Assembly (NCBI RefSeq): GCF_001708445.1
Contig: NZ_CP015637.1
Span: forward strand, 5,457,001-5,521,000
Direction of reading: 5' to 3'
Length of the DNA stretch: 64,000 nt
From: Pseudomonas fluorescens
Lineage (GTDB): Bacteria; Pseudomonadota; Gammaproteobacteria; Pseudomonadales; Pseudomonadaceae
A program made the position numbers and the translations under genes. This document shows, piece after piece, positions 11,326-19,474 of the stretch (the first letter of the stretch is position 1; each line of letters begins with the position of its first letter). The notes under the pieces are model-generated. The model did no database searches and was not told the origin of the DNA. It saw only the letters and a list, made by a program, of their open reading frames with translations.

Positions 11326-11697
11326 TTAGCGGCTGGCCGCCAGGGTAATCGACACCGACTCGGCAAAGCGCAGCGCATGGGGCTTGTCCACTTCGACTTC
11401 GGCGTACAGCACCGATTCGTTGCTCATCACCAGGTCCAGCAGTTCCTGGGTCAGGCGTTCGAGCAAGGCAAAGCGGTTGCCTTCGACATGGGCGATGATC
11501 GCCTTGGTGATGGTGCGGTAGTTCAGCGCGTGGTCGATATCGTTGTCACGCACGGCTTCCTGGGCGGCATACAGGATGGTCAGGTTGATCAGCACATCCT
11601 GCTTGTTGAGGATTTCGTCCTCGTTGATGCCGATAAAGGTGCGCAGGCACAGGTCCTTGACCCGGATGCGCGCCATGCCTGGTTGAAGTTGTGGCAT
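11326..11697 (-). CDS. folX: dihydroneopterin triphosphate 2'-epimerase FolX
   Basis: A 123-residue protein of the FolB/FolX fold. It carries [18 protein letters not shown] at the front and a conserved Glu in the [15 protein letters not shown] segment. FolX epimerises dihydroneopterin triphosphate towards monapterin. Next to folE and folM this assignment is better than FolB: the three together make tetrahydromonapterin, the cofactor of Pseudomonas phenylalanine hydroxylase. The start at 11697 lies 2 bases after the folE stop. FolB remains an alternative by sequence alone. Confidence 0.85.
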   Translation of the reverse strand: MPQLQPGMARIRVKDLCLRTFIGINEDEILNKQDVLINLTILYAAQEAVRDNDIDHALNYRTITKAIIAHVEGNRFALLERLTQELLDLVMSNESVLYAEVEVDKPHALRFAESVSITLAASR

Positions 11698-11699
11698 TG

Positions 11700-12260
11700 C
11701 TACTTGCTCCGTCCAATCAGTTGCAGGAACTCCATGCGCGTGGTGTTCGACTCGCGAAAGGCGCCGAGCATCACCGAGGTGTTCATGGTTGAATTCTGTT
11801 TCTCCACGCCGCGCATCATCATGCACATGTGCTTGGCTTCGATCACCACGGCCACGCCGGCGGCCTGGGTCACTTCCTGGATGGCGTCGGCGATCTGCCG
11901 CGTGAGGTTTTCCTGGATCTGCAGGCGCCGCGCGAACATGTCGACGATGCGCGCCAGCTTTGACAGGCCCAGCACCTTGCCGGTCGGAATATAGGCCACA
12001 TGGGCCTTGCCAATGAAGGGCAGCAGGTGGTGCTCGCACAGCGAGTACAACTCGATGTCCTTGAGGATCACCATCTCGTCATTGTCGGAGGCGAACAGCG
12101 CGCCGTTGACGATTTCTTCGAGGTTCTGCTCGTAGCCATGACACAGGTACTGCATGGCCTTGGCGGCGCGCTTGGGGGTGTCGAGCAAGCCTTCGCGTTC
12201 CGGGTCTTCGCCCAGGCCCTTGAGGATCTCGCGGTAATGGTGGGGCAGGGATAAGGTCAT
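11700..12260 (-). CDS. folE: GTP cyclohydrolase I
   Basis: The 186-residue product opens the imidazole ring of GTP to give dihydroneopterin triphosphate. The zinc ligands appear in [13 protein letters not shown] (Cys and His) and [11 protein letters not shown] (second Cys). The substrate-site segment [17 protein letters not shown] is intact. This is one FolE copy. Pseudomonads often have two, and this one lies with folM and folX, so it probably serves pterin-cofactor rather than folate supply. It is 2 bases from folX and 20 bases from folM. Confidence 0.95.
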   Translation of the reverse strand: MTLSLPHHYREILKGLGEDPEREGLLDTPKRAAKAMQYLCHGYEQNLEEIVNGALFASDNDEMVILKDIELYSLCEHHLLPFIGKAHVAYIPTGKVLGLSKLARIVDMFARRLQIQENLTRQIADAIQEVTQAAGVAVVIEAKHMCMMMRGVEKQNSTMNTSVMLGAFRESNTTRMEFLQLIGRSK

Positions 12261-12280
12261 ACAACATCCTCACAAACGGC

Positions 12281-12991
12281 TTACTTGATATGCCGCCCGC
12301 CGTTGACGGTCAGGGTGGTACCGGTGACATAGGGGTTGTCCAGCAGGTAACGCACGCTCTGGTAGATCACCTCGGGCCCGGGCTCGATGCCCAGCGCCGA
12401 CTTGGCGAGGACCTTGGCGCGGTAGGCCGCGTCATCGCCCTCGTTGAACATCACCATCGCCGGGGCGATGCCGTTGACCTTGATCCGCGGCGCAAATTGC
12501 GCGGCAAACGAAAGCGTGAGGCTATCGAGCCCGGCCTTGGTGGCGCAGTAGGCGATGTGCTGGCGGCTACCTTTGCGCACGACATCATCGCTGATATGCA
12601 CGATGTCGGCGGGTGAAGAACGTTGCAGCAAGGGTGAACAATGCAGGTTGATCAGGTACGGCGCAAGCATGTGCACACTGAACATGTCGGTCAAGGCACG
12701 GCTTTCGTCGCCAGGGGGTTCTGCAACCCAGGCCGAGGCGTTGTGGATGATGGCCCGCAGGCTATCAGTTTGGCTCTTGAGTTCAGCGATAAAGGCCAGG
12801 ATGCCGGCCTCGCTGGAGAAATCGGCAAACAGGCCGATCGCACCACGCTCGCGCAGGGCGTGTACACCGGGGCGTTCACTGCGGTAACTGAAAATGACCG
12901 GTTGCCCTTCATCCAGCAAGCGCTGGGCGCAATGCAGGCCGACGCGCTGGCCGGCACCGGTGATCAGGATGGGGGCGTTTGGTGCGGTCAT
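12281..12991 (-). CDS. folM: dihydromonapterin reductase FolM
   Basis: A 236-residue short-chain reductase. The nucleotide motif is ITGAGQRVG near residue 10, the NNAG equivalent is IIHNASAW, and the catalytic Tyr/Lys are in HIAYCATKAGLD. The TGxGQRxG variant is typical of FolM and pteridine reductases. It reduces dihydromonapterin to the tetrahydro form with NADPH. First gene of the folM-folE-folX-DUF1244-hopJ run. Confidence 0.92.
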   Translation of the reverse strand: MTAPNAPILITGAGQRVGLHCAQRLLDEGQPVIFSYRSERPGVHALRERGAIGLFADFSSEAGILAFIAELKSQTDSLRAIIHNASAWVAEPPGDESRALTDMFSVHMLAPYLINLHCSPLLQRSSPADIVHISDDVVRKGSRQHIAYCATKAGLDSLTLSFAAQFAPRIKVNGIAPAMVMFNEGDDAAYRAKVLAKSALGIEPGPEVIYQSVRYLLDNPYVTGTTLTVNGGRHIK

Positions 12992-13048
12992 GGGAGGCTC
13001 GAATCGCTGGCAGGTTGGAACTATACCAGCGACCGGCCGCCCCTGTAT

Positions 13049-13609
13049 TCACGCTGCGGCTTCGGTGGCCTTGCGCGGTGGCGGTGTGGGATGCAACCAG
13101 TTCGCCAGCAGGTGTGTCGACAGCGGGATGAACCAGTACACCATCAGCGGCGTAAGGGCCAGGGTGCTGACCAGCACGCGCGGAGCCAGCTCCAGCTCGC
13201 TGAGCAGCGGGTTCAGGACGAAATTGAACAGCAGCGACACCGGGAAAAACGCCAGCCAGATCGCTACCGCCTGTTTCCAGCGTGGCGGTCGCGCACCTGC
13301 GGCGCCAAACCAACCGTCGATGCCACGCACGCGATGCTCGGACGGGTCGGCAAACAGTTCGCTGCCACGGCCCAACCACGCGCTGCGTGAAGCGGAGAAC
13401 TCCCAGGCATGCAAGGTGGTTTCATCGGCGAAACGGAAAATGATCTGGAATTCATCGTCATCGGGCGGTGGGGCCAGCACGCCGGAGCCCAGGTAACCGG
13501 GGAAATCGGTGGCCAATTGCTCGCCTTCGCGCAGCCAGGCCATCAATTCTTCATAGCGCCCTTTGGCCACGCGGCGCGCAACCATCAGGGTGACGGGTGA
13601 GGTAGACAT
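13049..13609 (-). CDS. antibiotic-biosynthesis-monooxygenase-fold membrane protein
   Basis: A 186-residue protein with an ABM ferredoxin-like domain (about residues 5-95, PVTLMVARRVAKGRYEELMAWL through WEFSASRSAW) followed by two transmembrane helices (about 112-135 and 143-168). The start at 13609 follows TTGGAGATACACA. The ABM-plus-membrane layout is common in bacterial proteins of unknown function. It lies 57 bases upstream of folM on the same strand, so it may be the leading gene of that transcript. Confidence 0.8.
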   Translation of the reverse strand: MSTSPVTLMVARRVAKGRYEELMAWLREGEQLATDFPGYLGSGVLAPPPDDDEFQIIFRFADETTLHAWEFSASRSAWLGRGSELFADPSEHRVRGIDGWFGAAGARPPRWKQAVAIWLAFFPVSLLFNFVLNPLLSELELAPRVLVSTLALTPLMVYWFIPLSTHLLANWLHPTPPPRKATEAAA

Positions 13610-13785
13610 TGTGTATCTCCAATATTCGGGTGTGCGGAACCGGGTAGGTGGCACACAGGCGTAGTCGCGGGGTGTTGCGGCTGCGCAAAAAAACAGGCAA
13701 GGATTATTCCCGTTTTACCCAAATACACCAGCGACATTGGTCCGAAAATCGGAGAACTTGAAAAAGACAGGTGTAAAGGCGTTAA

Positions 13786-14781
13786 ATGATCGCCCAGTTA
13801 ACGTTGGTTTTTTGGTCAAAAATGCCCGTGATTACTGCTCCGCATGATAGTGCTTCGCATCTGGATTCAACGGTTTCCGATAAGCTGTTTCCGATCCGTG
13901 AAGTCTCGAGACTGACAGGCATCAATCCGGTCACCTTGCGTGCCTGGGAGCGTCGTTACGGCTTAATCCAGCCCACGCGCACTGAAAGTGGGCATCGCCT
14001 CTATTCCAAGGGCGATATAGAGACAGTCCATCGTATTCTCGATTGGATCGAGCGCGGCGTAGCCGTGAGCAAAGTGGGCAAGATTCTCGCTCGCGACGAT
14101 CAGCAGGCCAAGGCCGTTCGTGCGGAGCGCGATGTCGTCGAAGAGGGCGAATGGCCGCAGTGGCAGGCGCGGCTGGTGCAGGCCATCAGCGACTTTGACG
14201 ACCGTCAACTGGAACGTTTGTATGGGCAGGTTCTGGCTACCTACCCACTCGACGTGGTGTTCCAGGACATTCTGATGCCTCTGTGGAATGAGCTGTTGCG
14301 TCATGAGGGGCGTTTCGGTCAGGCGAGCGAATGGTTGTTCTTCGACAACTTCCTGCGCGTACGTGCCTTGGAGCGCCTGCAATTGGCGTGTGCTTCACCC
14401 GTGCCGCGGGTATTGCTGGCGGCCATGGCTGGCGAGTGCCGTAAGTTGGAGTTGCTGGTGGCGGCGCTCTTGATGAGTCGAGATGACCTGGCCGTGAAAG
14501 TGCTGGGCATGGGGCAGCCGTTTGACGAGTTGACACTGGTCTGCGAGAAGACTCGCCCACAGGCGCTGATCCTCTTCTCCAATTACTCGCATAACCATGA
14601 CTTTGCCGGGCGCTTGAACCGCTTGGCGTTGACCCTGGATTGCCCGCTGTTTCTTGCCGGTGCGGCTTCGGATCTTGCCCAGGACAACCTGGCCGGCACG
14701 TCCGTTGGCTGTCTTGGCAATGAAGGTCGCCTGATGCGGCGCCGCTTGCAACAGTTTCTCAGCGGCGGGCTGGATACCTGA
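13786..14781 (+). CDS. MerR-family regulator, class II LitR-like
   Basis: A 331-residue regulator. A MerR winged helix covers about residues 34-105 (FPIREVSRLTGINPVTLRAW, ERRYGLIQPTRTESGHRLY). The C-terminal part resembles the CarH/LitR four-helix plus B12-binding-like fold, ending in GRLMRRRLQQFL. The B12 ligand motif DxHxxG is absent (MAGECRKLELLVA at the expected place) and the Trp-x9-Glu-His element reads SEW. This matches class II LitR proteins of P. putida (PplR), which respond to light through a partner short LOV protein, and such a gene lies 0.7 kb away. The ATG at 13786 follows AAAGG; an ATG at 13822 is an alternative. Confidence 0.82.
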   Translation: MIAQLTLVFWSKMPVITAPHDSASHLDSTVSDKLFPIREVSRLTGINPVTLRAWERRYGLIQPTRTESGHRLYSKGDIETVHRILDWIERGVAVSKVGKILARDDQQAKAVRAERDVVEEGEWPQWQARLVQAISDFDDRQLERLYGQVLATYPLDVVFQDILMPLWNELLRHEGRFGQASEWLFFDNFLRVRALERLQLACASPVPRVLLAAMAGECRKLELLVAALLMSRDDLAVKVLGMGQPFDELTLVCEKTRPQALILFSNYSHNHDFAGRLNRLALTLDCPLFLAGAASDLAQDNLAGTSVGCLGNEGRLMRRRLQQFLSGGLDT

Positions 14782-14783
14782 TA

Positions 14784-15389
14784 TCAGGCGTGCATTTGTG
14801 GGTGGACCAGGCGGTGCTGGTGCAGGATGAATTGGCGCAGGCGCTCAGTTTCATCCACGTCACCTTGGCTCAGGCGATAGGCAAACAGGCCTCGTGCGGT
14901 TTCCCGCTCGAAGGTGCCGCGCAGGGCAATGCGTTCATAGCCCGAGGGGCTGAACCACAGGGAAAAGGTTTTCGGCGGCCTGAGCCGGCCACGAATCTCC
15001 ACCAACACGCCTTTGAAAGACACCTCATGCACCCAGAGTGCGCTGGGTGTTCCCCTGATGTTTTCCAGTGCTACCGGTGTTTCCAGGGCCAGGCGCCATG
15101 GGCGGATCATCGGCCCGTCTTCGAAAATGCTGGGTACGCCCAGGCGCAAATGCACCGCATGAAACTCATCTTCCACCAGGTGCAGGGGAAAGGTGAGTTG
15201 CTGGTTATCGAATTGCGCCTGGAGAGTGACGTGGTCGTGAGCGGCCAGTCGCGTGAGCAAGTCGCGAAGCTGCGCACCGCCGTTGACAGTCAGGCTCGAC
15301 GACGGATCCCGCAGGTTGAGCTGCGGGTTGTGCTGCATGTTCTGGATGAAATCCAGTTCGTCCTGAGTCAGAAGCGTGTCGCGTTGCAT
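14784..15389 (-). CDS. PilZ-like domain protein
   Basis: A 201-residue protein with an N-terminal YcgR-like region (about 1-90) and a PilZ-like C-terminal domain (about 93-190). The c-di-GMP motifs are degenerate: MIRPWRL gives RxxR where RxxxR is expected, and HEVSFKG replaces (D/N)xSxxG. c-di-GMP binding is therefore uncertain. It converges on the LitR-like gene with 2 bases between stops and lies 60 bases upstream of the LOV gene's stop on the same strand. Confidence 0.65.
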   Translation of the reverse strand: MQRDTLLTQDELDFIQNMQHNPQLNLRDPSSSLTVNGGAQLRDLLTRLAAHDHVTLQAQFDNQQLTFPLHLVEDEFHAVHLRLGVPSIFEDGPMIRPWRLALETPVALENIRGTPSALWVHEVSFKGVLVEIRGRLRPPKTFSLWFSPSGYERIALRGTFERETARGLFAYRLSQGDVDETERLRQFILHQHRLVHPQMHA

Positions 15390-15449
15390 CGGTCATGCCC
15401 ACGGGGGGAAGTATTAAAATGCCATTATCCGCTTTAATGACCGTATTTT

Positions 15450-15917
15450 CTAAATTTTGTTAGATCCGCTCGTCGCCTTGAGCGCCGCCAGCTCGGCCTT
15501 GACGCTGGCCAGTTCGGCTTCCAATTGCGCGACGCGCTGCTGGGCCTTGACCTGGAGGGTCACGTCCTTTTGCACACCGACGAAATACGTCTGCTTGTCG
15601 GCCTCGTTGTACACCGTCGACAACGACAGTTCGTTCCAGAAGTGGCTGCCGTCCTTGCGGTAGTTGCGCAGGATTTCGCGGCAGGTACCGCCCTGTTCCA
15701 GGGCATCGCGGATGGCTATCAGGGCCGGTTGGTCGCGGTCGCCCGATTGCAGGAAGCGGCAGTCCTGATAGAGGATTTCATCCAGGGTGTAGCCGGTCAG
15801 GCGTTCGAATGCCGGGTTGACGTAGATAAGTGGCTTGTCCTTGCCTTCACGCTCCGCGACAACGATGCCGTCGTTGGAAGCGTTGATCACCATTTGCATC
15901 AGTCGGGCGTTAATCAT
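15450..15917 (-). CDS. short LOV blue-light photoreceptor
   Basis: A 155-residue LOV domain with short flanking helices and no effector domain. The photoactive cysteine is Cys53 in YQDCRFLQ. NPAFERLTGY, NYRKDGSHFWNEL and FVGVQKDV supply the flavin pocket (Asn and Gln contacts). The C-terminal helix (about 121-148, VAQLEAELASVKAELAAL) is a dimerising coiled coil. Length and Cys position match P. putida PpSB1-LOV. The start MINARLMQ at 15917 mirrors that protein; an in-frame ATG at 15929 would add four residues. Its neighbour is a class II LitR regulator, the known signalling partner type. Confidence 0.93.
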   Translation of the reverse strand: MINARLMQMVINASNDGIVVAEREGKDKPLIYVNPAFERLTGYTLDEILYQDCRFLQSGDRDQPALIAIRDALEQGGTCREILRNYRKDGSHFWNELSLSTVYNEADKQTYFVGVQKDVTLQVKAQQRVAQLEAELASVKAELAALKATSGSNKI

Positions 15918-16046
15918 TGAGCGGTCCATGGCTTGTGGGTGGAACTGGCAGTTTATGACATGCCTTGAATGTTGCACGGCGTGCGCCGAAAATTTTGCGC
16001 CAGCTGCTAATATCCCAGGCTTTCGCTCAACCACAGGATCAGATTG

Positions 16047-16502
16047 ATGAAAGTCGCCATCCTTTCCGGCTCGGTGTACGGCACGGCTGAAGAAGTCGCC
16101 CGCCACGCCGCCGGCATCCTCAACGCGGCCGGTTTCGACGCCTGGCACAACCCGCGCGCCACCCTGGCGGACGTGCAGGCATTTGCCCCTGAGGCGTTTC
16201 TGGCGGTGACCTCCACCACCGGCATGGGCGAGCTGCCTGACAACCTGCAACCGCTGTACTCGACTATTCGCGACCAGTTGCCCGCTGCCTGGCGTGGCTT
16301 ACCCGGTGCGGTGATCGGCCTGGGTGACGCCAGCTACGGCGACACCTTCTGTGGTGGCGGCGAGCAAATGCGCGAATTGTTCGCCGAACTGGGCCTGCGT
16401 GAGGTGCTGCCGATGTTGCGCCTGGACGCCAGCGAAAGCGTCACCCCCGAAACCGACGCCGAGCCGTGGCTGGCCGAGCTGGTCACTGCACTGCGCGGTT
16501 GA
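16047..16502 (+). CDS. flavodoxin (MioC-like)
   Basis: A 151-residue FMN-binding flavodoxin. The phosphate loop is SGSVYGTAEEVA (about 8-19), followed by VTSTTGMGELPDN and the GLGDASYGDTFCGGG flavin loop. It resembles MioC/YqcA flavodoxins, single-electron carriers. It is divergent from the LOV gene and its last 20 bases overlap the 3' end of the convergent LysR gene. Confidence 0.88.
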   Translation: MKVAILSGSVYGTAEEVARHAAGILNAAGFDAWHNPRATLADVQAFAPEAFLAVTSTTGMGELPDNLQPLYSTIRDQLPAAWRGLPGAVIGLGDASYGDTFCGGGEQMRELFAELGLREVLPMLRLDASESVTPETDAEPWLAELVTALRG

Positions 16503-17379
16503 CCGGGAATTCGCGCAGCAATGCCAGCCAGGCCTGCGCGGCTCTCGAAAGATAGGCGCCCTCGCGCCAGATAAAGGCAATGTCCCAGCGTAGGTAGTCC
16601 GGCGCTTTGAGCGTCAGGCGTACCACCCCCGGTCGCACCAGCCCACGGGCGACCACGCTGGGCAACAACACCACTCCTTGGCCAGCGGCGACCAGCGCCG
16701 CGAGAAAATCTGCCTGGCCGCTGCGGCCGATTTCCTTCGGGGTAAAACCCAGTTGCCGGCACGCCTGCATCAGTCGGTCGTTGAGCACAAAGCTGCGCTG
16801 GTACATCAGGAACGGCGTGTCGGCCAGTTCCTCCAGGCGTACCTGGGCGTTTTCCGCCAGGGGATGATCAATCGGCAGCAACGCGTCCAGCGGTTCATCG
16901 CAGAAAGCCTGCCAGGCGAATGCCGGGTCATTGGGCTTCAAGCTACCACCGACTTCCAGTTCACCATTGAGGATCGCCTGCTCGATATTGCGACTGCCGC
17001 CCTCCAGCAACTGGATCGTCACGTTCGGATAACGCCGCCGGTACTCGGCAAACAGTCCGGCGAACAGCGTATCGCCGCCCAGCAGCGGCAGGCCCAGGCG
17101 CAGTTCGCCACGGGTCAGTTGGTGCATGTCGTCCAGCTCGCTGAGCAGCTCGGTTTGCAGGCGCAGCATCGCTTCGGCACGTTGCAGCACCACCTGGCCG
17201 GCGGCGGTCAGGCGGATCTGCGAGCCGATGCGGTCCAGCAGCGGCGTGCCGAGGCTTTGCTCCAATTGCGCGACCTGCTTGCTGACGGCCGACTGGCTGA
17301 TATGCAGGGTTTTCCCGGCCTGGGTAAAACCACCCCGGTGGATCACTTCGACAAAGCTGCGCAGCTGTTTGAATTCCAT
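16483..17379 (-). CDS. LysR-family regulator next to cidA/lrgB (CidR-like)
   Basis: A 298-residue LysR regulator. The helix-turn-helix is in GGFTQAGKTLHISQSAVSKQ (about 16-35) and a co-inducer domain covers about 90-295. It is divergent from the cidA/lrgA-lrgB pair, the usual CidR arrangement, so it probably controls that pair in response to acetate or overflow metabolism (family knowledge, not seen here). Confidence 0.85.
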   Translation of the reverse strand: MEFKQLRSFVEVIHRGGFTQAGKTLHISQSAVSKQVAQLEQSLGTPLLDRIGSQIRLTAAGQVVLQRAEAMLRLQTELLSELDDMHQLTRGELRLGLPLLGGDTLFAGLFAEYRRRYPNVTIQLLEGGSRNIEQAILNGELEVGGSLKPNDPAFAWQAFCDEPLDALLPIDHPLAENAQVRLEELADTPFLMYQRSFVLNDRLMQACRQLGFTPKEIGRSGQADFLAALVAAGQGVVLLPSVVARGLVRPGVVRLTLKAPDYLRWDIAFIWREGAYLSRAAQAWLALLREFPVNRAVQ

Positions 17380-17478
17380 GGTTCATGATTCCAGTTTGGA
17401 ATGGCCGGCAGTCTAACAATTCGCTGTGGGGATGGGGGAAGCTTCTCTAAAATGGAGGCCTGCGAGGATCCAAAGCCC

Positions 17479-17865
17479 ATGAAACGTTTCCGCTTCAAAC
17501 ATTTCAGCCGTTTACTCACCGAACTGGTCGTGCTGCTGGCCATTTACCTGCTGGGCACCCAGTTGGCCGTCTGGCTGGCGTGGCCAGTCCCCGGCGGCGT
17601 GGTTGGCCTGGGCCTGTTGCTGGCGACCTTCGCCACGGGCCTGGTCAAGCCGGCAGCCTTGCAATTGGGTGCCGGCGTGTTGATGGCCGAGATGCTGCTG
17701 TTCTTTATTCCGGCCTTGATGAGCCTGCTGGACTACGGTGGTCTGCTGCGCAACGAAGGCTGGCGCATCTTGTTGGTCATTGGCCTGAGCACCTTGGCGG
17801 TGATGCTGGTCACGGCGTTCACCGTGGAATGGGTGTGCCGTTGGAGGCTGCGCCATGAAGCTTGA
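17479..17865 (+). CDS. CidA/LrgA family holin-like protein
   Basis: A 128-residue membrane protein with four hydrophobic segments. The family signature is PVPGGVVGLGLLLATFATG, followed by FFIPALMSLLDYG. CidA/LrgA proteins are holin-like and affect murein hydrolase export, cell death or pyruvate uptake. The ATG at 17479 follows GAGGA. It overlaps the lrgB gene by 11 bases. Confidence 0.88.
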   Translation: MKRFRFKHFSRLLTELVVLLAIYLLGTQLAVWLAWPVPGGVVGLGLLLATFATGLVKPAALQLGAGVLMAEMLLFFIPALMSLLDYGGLLRNEGWRILLVIGLSTLAVMLVTAFTVEWVCRWRLRHEA

Positions 17866-18541
17866 ACTGATGCCGGTGTTCTGGCTGGCCTTGACCCTGG
17901 GCACCTATGTTTTCAGTCGCTGGATTTACCGGCGAACCGGTCGCTACCTGTTGTCGCCGCTGATTCTGGTGCCAGTGCTGCTGCTGGCGGTGGCCGTACC
18001 GCTGAAAACCGCCTACGCCGAATACGCGACCGACACCCACTGGCTGATGGCGGTGCTGGGCCCGGTTACCGTGGCGTTCGCCGTGCCGATCTGGCAGCAG
18101 CGGCGCTTGCTGGCGCGGCATTGGCCGGCGCTGTTGCTGGGTATGGTCGCGGGCAGCGCGGCGTCGATCGGCACCTCGTTCGGCCTGGCCAAAGCGCTGG
18201 CGCTGGACAGCGCCGTGACAATGTCCCTGGTGCCGCGCTCCATCACCACACCGTTTGCCATGCCCGTGTCGTCCGACCTGGGCGGCGTACCGGAACTGAC
18301 GGCGGTGTTCGTGATGCTCACCGGCGTGTTCGGCGCCATGCTCGGCGGCGTGTTGCTCAAGTGGCTGCCGCTGCGTACACCGCTGGCGCGCGGCGCGTTA
18401 TTTGGCGTGGGCGCCCATGGTGCGGGCGTCAGCCGGGCCCATGAAGTGGGCGGCGAAGAGGGCTCTGTCGCGGGGCTGGTGATGGTGTTGACAGGGTTGC
18501 TCAACCTGTTCGCCGCGCCTTTATTGGCGGCGCTTCTCTGA
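17855..18541 (+). CDS. LrgB/CidB family membrane protein
   Basis: A 228-residue inner-membrane protein with several transmembrane helices. It carries family motifs SVTMSLVPRSITTP-like (AVTMSLVPRSITTPFAM) and LFGVGAHGAGVSRAHEVG. It is the partner of the upstream CidA/LrgA gene, with which it overlaps by 11 bases, implying translational coupling. Confidence 0.92.
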   Translation: MKLELMPVFWLALTLGTYVFSRWIYRRTGRYLLSPLILVPVLLLAVAVPLKTAYAEYATDTHWLMAVLGPVTVAFAVPIWQQRRLLARHWPALLLGMVAGSAASIGTSFGLAKALALDSAVTMSLVPRSITTPFAMPVSSDLGGVPELTAVFVMLTGVFGAMLGGVLLKWLPLRTPLARGALFGVGAHGAGVSRAHEVGGEEGSVAGLVMVLTGLLNLFAAPLLAALL

Positions 18542-18691
18542 CGCGAATTAAACAAAGGTCAACTATTCTCTGTGCTGACTCGTTCGGTCATCAAGCTGGC
18601 TGCCAAGGCAACTACGGCAGCCATGAGGTCTGACTAGACTGGCCCTTCACTCAAGAAAAATAATAAAAAACGTGTCAAGGAGGTCATTGCC

Positions 18692-19474
18692 GTGAGCCTA
18701 GCCCCTGCACCATTGCCACAGAACGTCAAAGACCAGGTCAGTGCCGTCGAATGGCAAACCCGTGTCGACCTGGCCGCCTGCTACCGCCTGGTGGCGATGC
18801 ATGGTTGGGATGACCTGGTCTTCACCCATATCTCGGCCAAGGTGCCGGGTACCGACGATTTCCTGATCAACCCGTACGGGCTGATGTTCCATGAGATCAC
18901 TGCTTCGAGCCTGGTCAAGGTCGATCAGGCCGGTAACAAACGGATGGACAGTCCCTACGAGATCAACCCGGCGGGCTACACCATCCACAGCGCGATCCAC
19001 GAAGTGCGCCATGACGTGGTCTGCGTGCTGCATACCCACACGGCCGCCGGTGTCGCGGTGGCCGCGCAAAAGCAGGGCGTATTGCCAATCAGCCAGCAGT
19101 CACTGTTCGTGCTGTCGAGCCTGGCCTATCACGCCTACGAAGGCGTGGCGCTGAACCATGAGGAAAAGGCCCGCTTGCAGGCGGACCTCGGTGAAAACAA
19201 CTTCCTGATGCTGCACAACCACGGTCTGTTGACGTGTGGCGGCACCATCGCCGATACCTTCCTGATGATGTTCATCTTCCAGCGCGCCTGCGATATCCAG
19301 GTGCTGGCGCAAAATGGCGGGGCTGAACTGATTACCATCGCGCCGCAGATCCTTGCCGGTGCCAAGGCAATGGCGGCGGCGGTCACAAAGAGTGCCCAAG
19401 GCATGGGAGGCGCGCTGGCCTGGCCGGCGCTGCTGCGCAAACTCGAGCTTCAAGACCCCGGGTATAAAAGTTGA
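18692..19474 (+). CDS. class II aldolase/adducin family protein
   Basis: A 260-residue zinc-dependent aldolase-fold protein. The metal-binding His residues are in CVLHTHTAAG (about residues 110-119) and MLHNHGLL. The start is GTG at 18692 behind an AAGGAGG site. The fold serves aldolases, decarboxylases and epimerases, and the substrate is unknown. Its stop overlaps the ATG of the downstream hydrolase (TGATG), so the two are coupled. It begins a five-gene rightward block up to DUF1329. Confidence 0.85.
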   Translation: MSLAPAPLPQNVKDQVSAVEWQTRVDLAACYRLVAMHGWDDLVFTHISAKVPGTDDFLINPYGLMFHEITASSLVKVDQAGNKRMDSPYEINPAGYTIHSAIHEVRHDVVCVLHTHTAAGVAVAAQKQGVLPISQQSLFVLSSLAYHAYEGVALNHEEKARLQADLGENNFLMLHNHGLLTCGGTIADTFLMMFIFQRACDIQVLAQNGGAELITIAPQILAGAKAMAAAVTKSAQGMGGALAWPALLRKLELQDPGYKS

